Assembly: GCA_963575745.1 (NCBI GenBank)
Contig: CAUYUJ010014766.1
Span: 1-20,000 of the forward strand
From: Prorocentrum cordatum
Taxonomy: Eukaryota > Sar > Dinophyceae > Prorocentrales > Prorocentraceae
Length of the DNA stretch: 20,000 bases
Direction: 5' to 3'
Position numbers and translations under genes: made by a program. Below the pieces are notes generated by a model that was not told where the DNA came from, did no database searches, and saw only the letters and a list, made by a program, of their open reading frames with translations. This document shows positions 9,171 to 16,074 of the stretch, one piece after another (position 1 is the stretch's first letter; each line of letters opens with the position of its first letter).

Positions 9171-9184
9171 GCAGGTTGCCCCGC
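9171..9184 (-). repeat. GNNA stem-loop repeat, copy 11
   Basis: GCGGG-GCAA-CCUGC, reading TPAGQPASS after the RING finger. Confidence 0.75.
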
Positions 9185-9674
9185 AGGTGTTGTTGCGGCA
9201 ACTGCCGTGTTGTTCGTCATCATCACCGTGATGCGGTTGAGCTCTTCGCAAATGTCCCTGAGCTCGTGAGCTCCTTGGAGTATTTCTTCATGGCGATCTC
9301 CTCCAGCTTGATCTCCGGCAAGGGCACACTGAAACTCAGCTGTGATTAGACCAACGCCCCTGCAGATAGCGCAGGGTGCCTCAGTTGCGGCGCCTTCGAA
9401 AGTACCAGCCAACTGCCTGTCCACATGAGCGCGTGCCACTCGGTCCCAGCACTGTGCGTGGAATATGTCGCCGCACTGAAGCCTCCAGACCTTGTCGTGC
9501 TGCATGGAGAGATCCAGGCATATGGCACACTTGTTAAAGTCACCGTCGCTGATGACCGGCGGGGTTGCCGATGGCCTGATACGCGTCTGGCGCTCCAGAG
9601 TGGTTTCACCAACCTCATACTGGATCGGTGGAACCGACGATGGCTGCATGGCTGCAAGCGCGGCCAGGTTGACT

Positions 9675-9688
9675 GCAGGTGCCCCTGC
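9675..9688 (-). repeat. GNNA stem-loop repeat, copy 12
   Basis: GCAGG-GGCA-CCUGC, a fully Watson-Crick stem, reading LAGAPAV. It lies 13 bases from copy 13. Confidence 0.75.
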
Positions 9689-9701
9689 TAAGCTTGGAGT
9701 A

Positions 9702-9715
9702 GCAGGTTGCCCCGC
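9702..9715 (-). repeat. GNNA stem-loop repeat, copy 13
   Basis: GCGGG-GCAA-CCUGC, reading RAGQPAT before the RING finger. Confidence 0.75.
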
Positions 9716-10311
9716 ACGACCCAGCATCCTGTTAGCCTGCCGCTCATGGCTGCGACGCTGGCGGGCCGACTGCATTGACAGGTTGGCCTGTTGCGCCTCG
9801 TGATTGGCTAGGACCTCTGGGCGCACTTCCCCCATGGATGATGGCGCTACCAGGCCAGGGGACTGTTGCGTCACATCTGAATCCGTAGGGGTAGCCAGAT
9901 ACCCATACAGAGGAATCTGGCCCAGCACACTCGACGTGTAACCAGAGCCGCGTGTCAACTGAGACTGGTAGAAGTCGTCGGCTGTCGCCCATCCATGCGG
10001 ATTTTCCGGCTGCGTTCCCACGCGAGGGTTCCCCGTCACCTGAGCATGATAATCCAAAAATAATGGCAGTCCATCGGTGGTGCTGTGGGGCACTCTGCAG
10101 CTGTCGGATCGTATCTCGGATGGCTGAAAAACGCCGGCACGTATCCGTACCTGTTGGAGTTGTCCGGTGATGGATGTGGGTTGGGGACATACTCCCAAGG
10201 CGGATGCCATCCCTGCGCGTACTCTGTGCAGCTTCGCGGATATGCCGGTGCATCCACTATTGCTGACCAGCCAAACTCCCGGTCCTCTGTGCAGCGTTGT
10301 GGTCAGGGAAA

Positions 10312-10325
10312 CCAGGTTGCCCCAC
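10312..10325 (-). repeat. GNNA stem-loop repeat, copy 14 (decayed)
   Basis: GUGGG-GCAA-CCUGG: loop and inner stem kept, outermost pair lost. It reads VGQPG. Confidence 0.5.
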
Positions 10326-10485
10326 AAGTGGACGCGGCGATGCGAACGGCGACGTCGCCTGCAAAGCCTGGTACAGCTGCGGGTCCATCCGAATGCTCTG
10401 GAGCCTGGCCTGTAGGCTGTTGGTGCTCCCAGCACTCTGTGGAGCCCCAAAGGGAGTCGCGACCCTACTCGTAAGTGCAAACGAT

Positions 10486-10499
10486 GCAGGTTGCCCTGC
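10486..10499 (-). repeat. GNNA stem-loop repeat, copy 15
   Basis: GCAGG-GCAA-CCUGC, a fully Watson-Crick stem, reading PAGQPASF. Confidence 0.75.
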
Positions 10500-10635
10500 A
10501 GGTACTGGCAGCTGCTGTGTCTGGGCACGCCACGGATCACTGGCGCGCAGCATGTCGTTGGGAGTAATCCCACTCGATGTCATACCAGTCACGTCCGCAC
10601 TCTGGGCCTGAATCAATGATCTGTCGGATCCCCCT

Positions 10636-10649
10636 GCAGGTGTCCCCGC
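10636..10649 (-). repeat. GNNA stem-loop repeat, copy 16
   Basis: GCGGG-GACA-CCUGC, reading QAGTPAGG. Confidence 0.75.
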
Positions 10650-10736
10650 TTGGTTCCCTTCTTGCATCGTAAATGCCGTAGAGAACTCGATATCCTGGAT
10701 GGGCGTCGGTTCGGGACACTTCAAACATTGTAGGGG

Positions 10737-11540
10737 GTCTTTGGACTATACAATCCTTCAACGATGATGCTTCATTTCGAAATTCGCACAACTCGCCGAA
10801 GGAAAGACCACTGTTCATATATTTCTGCGCGTTGTCCCACAGGTACAAGGGATTGATCCATACATGTCCCACGCGGTTATACATACATTTATCGTTGGGC
10901 AGAATGCCTATGAGCTGGACGATGTGAGTCGGAGGAATTCTGCCGTTCCTGCCTGCCGACATAATAATATCATTCGCTGAACGCCAAATAGGCATACTAA
11001 CACGGAGCAAATTTTTCAAACTAACCATGATTAGTACGTCGGAGTCGACGCGCAGGCCGGACTGGATTCTGTTGTCACCAGGCAGATATGGACAAGCATG
11101 AACAAACTGTCTGCCCTTTCTCTTGATGGTGTCGTCGGTGCGGCATGAGAGTCCCATGCGAAGTATATTCGGGATATTCTCCCATTGGATACCAAGAGTG
11201 AAATAGCAAGGCGCACCTGGAATGGTCAAATCCGCTATCCTCATATACAATGACTCAGGGCACTTTATCCCAGGACTGCTGCGACCACTACTTGGGCGTA
11301 TAAAGTACGTATCGTGAGTGTCTGTAGCGAACTTGCACTTCTTGATATGGAGCCTGTTTTTCGGCAAAGCAGCATGGTCAACCATGCCGATCAAGTTCAG
11401 CACAATTAGATCTTGCCATGCCCAATGGCGGTCGCTGAGACAGCGCCTGACAGTCTCCAGGTGTCTGGAGTGGTAATGATCACATCCCTCAGGTGGCCAC
11501 TTGTCGAGCAGCTCCGAGAGCTCCACCCATCCATCGAATT
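10737..11540 (-). pseudogene. Tpt1/KptA-like RNA 2'-phosphotransferase domain in the polyprotein
   Basis: The core lies at about 11220-10910. It reads GAPCYFTLGIQWENIPNILR, then RQFVHACPYLPGD, SGLRVDSDVLIMVSLKNLL and PIWRSANDIIMSAGRNGRIP. This follows the C-terminal half of Tpt1/KptA: helix ending in GL, R-x-(F/Y)-V-H strand, a G-x-R turn, a DVLI-type strand, and the 'P-x-W-x-S-x-N-x-(I/V)' and 'G-x-IPP' motifs. These enzymes use NAD+ to remove a 2'-phosphate left at RNA splice junctions, such as in fungal tRNA splicing. The HG(T/S) signature expected before the first helix reads FTLG, and no LRH(K/N)P motif is seen upstream, so activity is doubtful. The segment is open from 11526; its exact N-terminus is unclear because of a frame change near 11540. 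No stem-loop repeat interrupts it. Confidence 0.6.
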
Positions 11541-11948
11541 CGTCGATTTAAAGACGGTGCTGTTCTCAGAAATCTATCAGAGAGATAGTTGTTGTGAAAT
11601 GGTTTGTGGCGAGTAGCGGTAGGAAGCCACCCCGAGCAGCAGCGCTGCTCCTCATAGACCAAGTCTGGTCCAACAACCCAATTTTTTTCGAGGGTCTCCG
11701 TCAAGTAGCTCTTCTCGGACAGATCGGTGAGAGCCGAGCGTCCACGCAGGAGATTGCGTGCAACCTGACGCGCGTGAGCGTCATTATCGGCAATGACGGC
11801 TGCACCCTTGATGTCGCACGTCACCGCGATGTATCGATCAGACCCGTCATCGATATGGGGGCAAAATGCCGGGTAGATCTTCATGCGCCTGGCGGTGCGT
11901 AGGCATTCCCAATACTGCCTGCAATCAACCGGCACTTCGAGAGTAAGA

Positions 11949-11962
11949 GCAGGTTGCCCGGC
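11949..11962 (-). repeat. GNNA stem-loop repeat, copy 17 (one stem mismatch)
   Basis: GCCGG-GCAA-CCUGC: the third pair is C-U. It reads SAGQPAL at the start of the unrecognised compact region. Confidence 0.6.
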
Positions 11963-12017
11963 GGAGCTCTGATCTGGCTCATCCGTCCGTCCTGCAGATT
12001 TGGCTGCTGCCGATGCT

Positions 12018-12037
12018 GCAGGTGCGCGGGCACCTGC
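12018..12037 (-). repeat. Related longer palindrome
   Basis: GCAGGTGC and GCACCTGC form an 8-bp perfect inverted repeat around a 4-base loop. It shares the GCAGG/CCTGC ends of the stem-loop family and reads AGARAPA, like a family member expanded by two codons. It may be a variant or a chance relative. Confidence 0.45.
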
Positions 12038-12392
12038 TGATGATGAGGCGGCGCCTGCGGATCCTCTTGGAGCCCGACGGGTGCTCCGAGAGGTACTGAT
12101 GTCGAAGTCATGACTTTTCCTTTCACTGATGCTGTAATACTCGCACTTTTTGTCTTTGGGGGCTGCCCCTGATGCCTTTGATGCAGTTTCCAGCAATCTC
12201 TTCCCGGCGCCGCGCCTCGATGAAAAAGCGCCCCTCGATGATCCCTCCGGTGTTGGCGTCCAGCCAGTCCCGTGTGTCCGGCCAGATGTCGGGCCGCGAC
12301 GTGGCACAGGGTCTTTTGGGGTAGGAGTGCTGGCGCCCTGAAGTGCAGCTGCTGCGGCAGCCACTGCTGGTCCTCTGGATCGACGTCGATCA

Positions 12393-12406
12393 GCAGGTTG
12401 CCCCGC
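12393..12406 (-). repeat. GNNA stem-loop repeat, copy 18
   Basis: GCGGG-GCAA-CCUGC, reading RPAGQPAD in the basic linker. Confidence 0.75.
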
Positions 12407-12755
12407 AGGTCGCTGTTGCTTGCTATCGCCAGGGTTGGGGTCATCTCGGCGTTTCCTCTTCTTCTGTTCAGGTGGTGGCCTCAGCTGATCAGGACCGATT
12501 GACTTGGGATTGCTCGAAGAACTCGAAGATTCAGGCAATGATAGACTTGTCTTTCTTTGATTTGGTCTTTGCTTTAGAGGGAGGCGCCTTTGGCGTTGCC
12601 CCTGCAGGTGCCCGTGGCTCATAGCGCATGGGATCTCTGTCAGGGTTGAGGTCCACCCGATCAGGCTTTCTGAGCGCCATATTCCCGAATACTTGCCTTG
12701 CCCCTGATGCAACGGTCATATTTAGTAGCGCTAAGCCTTTCGTCACCAGTAATCT

Positions 12756-13543
12756 TTACCCAGCCTGCAGGTCCAGCGCGGTAGGCGACTTTTCTTCCTG
12801 GGGATGGATCCATGTCTGCCGCGATGATGCGGCGTCCGCATCGTAAGTGACTTCCGCGACAGTGGAGAGGGCATCGGAATCGCCCGAGCCGTGCCCGGCA
12901 GGAGCCGCTGCCGCGGGGTCTACCGCTTCGGCCACGTCTTCAGCTCCATCATCTTCTTGCTGGTCGTCTTCGTCTGTCTTGGGCGAAGCAGGTTTCCACG
13001 CATTCCATCGCGGTTGACTATTTTTTAAATTATGAACAAGTGAAAGGTTGTTCCATATCTTCATATATTGAAATATTTCTTGGACTGTAGCTTGTTCGTA
13101 GTCGTCTTCCGTCAACTGCTCGTCGCGTGGTCTTGTGCTCGATCGGTGCAGTGGCCCCGACCATTACCGTGAGACCAGACCAGCGGTGTCTTGCGGAAGT
13201 TGGGGCACTTTGATGGGCGCCCCACGGGGCAGCCGAGCCTGCGGTCGGCATGCTGGAAGCAAGTGCAAACGACACCTCCGTGCAGTTTCCGTTCCTCGAT
13301 AGTGGCCCTCTTCACGCCACGCTTCATGCGGGCCCCCTGCGTTTTGACAGCCCCCTTTCTTTTTGAGCAAATGACTTTGTCTTCATCATTTCGTTCAACA
13401 TTGCGAAGAGAATGCCAGCGACGAATCCGATGCTCAGCCCAACCCTTGTTCAACCAGGGTCGCATCGTATCTGGGTCATTGCACGGTCGAGCCAATCCAG
13501 CATCCGAGCGGTCAACCTGGCGCTGTATTTCGTCTTCTGGATA
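12756..13543 (-). pseudogene. Cys-containing and acidic polyprotein linker downstream of Gag
   Basis: Segment 13495-13112 reads WLNKGWAEHRIRRWHSLRNV, KRGVKRATIEERKLHGGVVC and then CTCFQHADRRLGCPVGRPSK. It is strongly basic with a cluster of four Cys that could bind zinc. Segment 13115-12756 reads EDDYEQATVQEIFQYMKIWN and then a very acidic run (DEDDQQEDDGAED). The two are in different frames. A decayed stem-loop repeat is at 12988-13001. I recognise no family. Confidence 0.45.
12988..13001 (-). repeat. GNNA stem-loop repeat, copy 19 (decayed)
   Basis: GCGUG-GAAA-CCUGC: the fourth pair is U-C. It reads AWKPAS, so the Gly codon has become Trp. It could also be a chance resemblance. Confidence 0.4.
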
Positions 13544-13569
13544 TTATTCGCGAGGTTCTTCCCCTTGAC

Positions 13570-13583
13570 GCGGGTGCCCCCGC
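13570..13583 (-). repeat. GNNA stem-loop repeat, copy 20 (all G-C stem)
   Basis: GCGGG-GGCA-CCCGC, a perfect G-C stem. In the long Gag frame it reads LRGHPR, not AGxPA, although the true frame here is uncertain. Confidence 0.65.
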
Positions 13584-13929
13584 AAGCGCTCCCTCCTCGG
13601 TGGGGCGCCAGATCTTTGGCCTTTCCTTGGAGGGGTCCATGGGGCCCTCTCATCAGGGGGATGAGGGCGCTGAAGGCCGCCAAATCGAGCGCCGCTGAAG
13701 CGCGCGCGTTCGGGTGGGCCGCTGCGGGCCCGACCGCGACGCGCCAGACGTGCGTCATCTTCCCATTCTTCGTCATCGTCGTCGGCGCGATACTTACGCC
13801 TGCAGGCTTGGCGGCTTGCCGGTCGCCCCTGGCGGCTCAAGGAGCGGTCCGAAGCCGCGAATGTATATTGAAGTCCTTCGTCGTGGCCGAGCTCGCACTG
13901 AATGCGCTTAGGCAGATCGCCAGCATCTC

Positions 13930-13943
13930 GCGGGTGTCCCCGC
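13930..13943 (-). repeat. GNNA stem-loop repeat, copy 21 (all G-C stem)
   Basis: GCGGG-GACA-CCCGC, a perfect G-C stem. In the Gag frame, which looks genuine here, it reads LRGHPRD, out of phase with the usual AGxPA. Confidence 0.7.
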
Positions 13944-14068
13944 AAAGGGTCATCATCACTCAAGTCCATGTTCGTCGGATTCCCAATAACCCGGGGATAA
14001 AGCATCAACTGGTTTTCCTCCTCTCTTGCAGGTGTTATGACTTCTGCAGGAATGATGACTTCTGAATC

Positions 14069-14082
14069 CGCGGGTGTCACCG
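14069..14082 (-). repeat. GNNA stem-loop repeat, copy 22 (one mismatch)
   Basis: GCGGU-GACA-CCCGC: the loop-closing pair is lost. It reads AVTPAD, with Gly replaced by Val. Confidence 0.5.
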
Positions 14083-14138
14083 CCATTTTGCCGTCTCCTG
14101 CGGCGGGCGCGTGGGAAGTCTCGAAAGATTCAACGTCG

Positions 14139-14152
14139 GCAGGTTGCCCCGC
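14139..14152 (-). repeat. GNNA stem-loop repeat, copy 23
   Basis: GCGGG-GCAA-CCUGC, reading IAGQPADV in Gag. Confidence 0.75.
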
Positions 14153-14849
14153 GATGGGCGCGCCCAGCAGGTCTGCCAGGTCGATCTGATGGCGGCCAGT
14201 AAATATCTCCTCGAGCAGCTCGTCGGCATAAATCTCGAGGGACATGCTGGCACTCAAATACCTGGCAGCCATGAATGTCACAACTGCAACTGGGTTGTCG
14301 GCAGGGTCTGCCAAAAAAAAACAGTCAACATACTGTATGTCCGGGTCGGTTTGAGCCAAATGTATTGGCGGACCTCTGCCTCTCCCATCGCCCTGAGGGC
14401 ATCCGCGGCGAAAGTGCTGCGCGCCATTGCAGGGGTCGCACTCCATAGTTTTACCGTTGGCATCCCTTGGGTTTCCCCGACGTCCCTTACCTTTTCCTGA
14501 TGTGCGCCTGCGGTTCCTGCCTACACCTAGGAACATCTCTTCGCATTGCGGACCAGAAAGGAAGGCTGAAAATGCCAACATGCCTCTGCCATGAAGTCGC
14601 CGCCGTTTACCTTCACCCTTGCCTCGACCCTTGCCCTTTCCCCTGAGTGCCCGTCGAATAGTACGCCGTGCATTGCAAACTGGCTTCTTCATAAGTCGCC
14701 TCCACCTGCGTTTATGTTTCTGGTATCCTAAGAATAACCATTGCGCCTGTTGTTCCCCCGTCAGGTACGCGGGCATATCGGAGTAATCCAGGGCGGTAGC
14801 CTCGTCCACAAACGCGTCGGCGTCGGTGCCGGAGTTGAAGTCGGACTCA

Positions 14850-14863
14850 GCAGGTTGCCCCGC
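14850..14863 (-). repeat. GNNA stem-loop repeat, copy 24 (9-bp stem)
   Basis: GCGGG-GCAA-CCUGC flanked by CUCA and UGAG, which extends pairing to nine base pairs (14846-14867). It reads SAGQPAES in Gag. Confidence 0.8.
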
Positions 14864-14968
14864 TGAGCCCATTAGGGCAGTGGCTTGCGCGGGGGCTGCC
14901 GCATCGGGCGGCCCCCGAAACCGGGCCCAGGAGTCTTGCGACCCCGAGGCCGAGCCATTCTGAGTCAA

Positions 14969-15740
14969 TCACGTGGTGGTCTCCGTTGGTTGCGGATAGT
15001 CGTTCCAGACGTTATTAGAAGGTTGCCCTGCGTTGGCCTCAGCGTGGAAGCTCTCGGCGCGGCGACCGCGGCTGAAGACACCACCAATATTGCCAGGGGT
15101 TCTTTCAGCAATGTGGGCATATGACCTCATGCGTTCCAGTGGAGAGTCAAACTGTTGCTGGTCCCTCGGCATGTGGTGGTTTAGTGGATGTAGGATTTGT
15201 TGTGCACGCGACGTCCCCACTCCAAGGGCTCTGAATGAAATAACTGTTCGAATTTGGAAGTTGGGGATGCTGACGCCTGCCGTTTCAGCTTCACAGCGGG
15301 CTATCCCGAAGCGCGCCAAAGACTGGTCGATCCGTTCTCCCGCATGGACTCGAAAGTCAATGAGAGCTGCACCAGAATTGACATGGCGTTGCTCTTCTAG
15401 GTTCTCGAACTTCATACTTAAGAGGAGCACGCTGTAGGCGACGAGGTCGGTATGGCGGCCACCTCTGCTTACGCCGAAATGGATAACTGCTGGGGAAACT
15501 CTCATGGCTATGGTCCGTGCGAGGTCTCCCAAGCCTCGCTGCATGGCTGCAGCTTGTTGGGAGGGCGTCACGGTGCCTGTGGTCACGTTGATCCAGGCAT
15601 GCACCTCGCGAGCGAATTCGCGGAAAGGTACTTGACCGGACGGGTCCCACTGGGGGCCAGTCGTTCTTGTGTCGTCTCCACCACGCATGTGTCCCACCGC
15701 GCACCCAATAGCAACCCATGTGAGCCCAAAGATAGCTATA
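14969..15740 (-). pseudogene. Gag capsid-like region
   Basis: The frame 15697-14969 reads FREFAREVHAWINVTTGTVT, TPSQQAAAMQRGLGDLAR, SVLLLSMKFENLEEQRHV, LARFGIARCEAETAGV and VISFRALGVGTSRAQQIL. The pattern of short helices with 'F-x-R-E-V-x-x-W' and 'L-x-x-x-LG' is typical of the Gag capsid region in Copia elements of dinoflagellates. It would assemble virus-like particles in the cell. It sits just upstream of the zinc-knuckle frame, as in Gag. A decayed stem-loop repeat (15018-15031) lies near its end. The identification rests on pattern and context, not on a diagnostic motif. Confidence 0.6.
15018..15031 (-). repeat. GNNA stem-loop repeat, copy 25 (one mismatch)
   Basis: GCAGG-GCAA-CCUUC: the second pair is lost. 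It reads NAGQPSN near the end of the capsid-like segment. Confidence 0.6.
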
Positions 15741-16044
15741 CCAAACCAATGGCCTCGTAGGTCGTAATCGCATGCGGTTGGTTGGGGTCTGCTGTGTGTG
15801 GTCGTAAGCCTGCGTGGGGGGGAGGCGGCACAATGTCGTATCGCATGTTTCCATGCATTATGTCTTCGAAGAAGTTTCCAAGTGGAGTAGGTGGGTGGAC
15901 TTCAGGGGTGTAGTAGCGCAGGGGTGTAGGACGCGAGTAAGAGGCCTCTGCGTAGGCAGAGGTATCACTGCAAGTGTCCTTGCTATGTTGCGTAGTTATA
16001 TACATTCCTCCGCGCAAGCCCAATGCACCCTGATGTTCCACCAC
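15736..16044 (-). pseudogene. Gag N-terminal segment
   Basis: An open frame starts at 16044, about 30 bases inside the 5' LTR edge. A second Met at about 16005 begins MYITTQHSKDTCSDTSAY, followed by RYYTPEVHPPTPLGNFFEDI and a Pro/His-rich stretch. It ends at a stop at 15736, where a frame change leads into the capsid-like segment. I take it as the polyprotein N-terminus because it is the first minus-strand frame after the 5' LTR and has a folded-looking FFEDIMHGNM segment. No family is recognised. Confidence 0.5.
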
Positions 16045-16074
16045 GTCAGTAGTTCATCAAATAGTGCCGTGGAT

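Larger units (their letters stand above)
8852..10253 (-). pseudogene. Polyprotein segment with a RING-type zinc finger
   Basis: The long frame ending at 8852 contains CAICLD (9530-9513), then LQCGDIFHAQCWD (near 9478-9440) and PCAICRG (near 9376-9356). This gives C-x2-C ... C-G-D-x2-H-x2-C ... C-x2-C, a RING finger with Asp at the fourth zinc-ligand position, where RING-H2 fingers have His. RING fingers are usually E3 ubiquitin ligases. A Gln/Ala/Pro-rich leader (to about 9950) and an Ala/Thr-rich tail flank it, carrying four stem-loop repeats. Upstream of about 10030 the likely frame changes to WHPPWEYVPNPHPSPDN, a Pro/Tyr-rich stretch. A RING finger is not standard in Copia elements. Confidence 0.72.
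10254..10736 (-). pseudogene. Gln/Ala/Ser-rich polyprotein linker
   Basis: The minus-strand frame 10724-10257 reads GITPNDMLRASDPWRAQTQQ and NSLQARLQSIRMDPQLYQAL. It is low in Cys and hydrophobics and probably mostly disordered or helical. It holds three stem-loop repeats, two intact and one decayed (10312-10325). It connects the KptA-like region to the RING segment; both neighbours are in other frames. I assign no function. Confidence 0.45.
11541..12755 (-). pseudogene. Basic disordered linker followed by an unrecognised compact region
   Basis: From 12746 to about 12530 one frame reads ARQVFGNMALRKPDRVDLNP, ending in a Lys-rich stretch. A second frame then runs to about 11990 and is rich in Arg, Ser, Pro and Ala, with KKRKRRDDP resembling a nuclear localisation signal. 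From about 11950 to 11600 the composition becomes ordinary (PVDCRQYWECLRTARRMKIY, DIKGAAVIADNDAHARQVAR), suggesting a folded unit of about 115 residues that I do not recognise. Two stem-loop repeats and one longer palindrome (12018-12037) lie in the disordered parts. Its place between Gag and the KptA-like region suggests a nucleic-acid-binding or spacer role, which is inference. Confidence 0.45.
13544..14968 (-). pseudogene. Gag C-terminal part with CCHC zinc knuckle
   Basis: A 474-residue frame starts with an Ala/Pro-rich stretch, then AYLTGEQQAQWLFLGYQKHK and a Lys/Arg/Gly-rich basic region (KGKGRGKGEGKRRR). The zinc knuckle is ECDPCNGAQHFRRGCP (14443-14396), spaced C-x2-C-x4-H-x4-C as in retroviral and Copia nucleocapsids, which bind the element's RNA. 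Downstream are VDCFFLADPADN and an acidic region with three intact or near-intact stem-loop repeats. The last 80 or so codons (below about 13780) are Arg/Pro-rich and may be in the wrong frame: an alternative frame there reads KGKNLANNIQKTKYSARLTA. The segment directly follows the capsid-like frame, which ends at a TGA at 14969-14971. Confidence 0.7.

Noticed and set aside
12597-12617. Half-copies of the stem-loop repeat reading APAGATP
   Set aside because: Only half of the stem is present on either reading; possibly a decayed copy, but not supportable.
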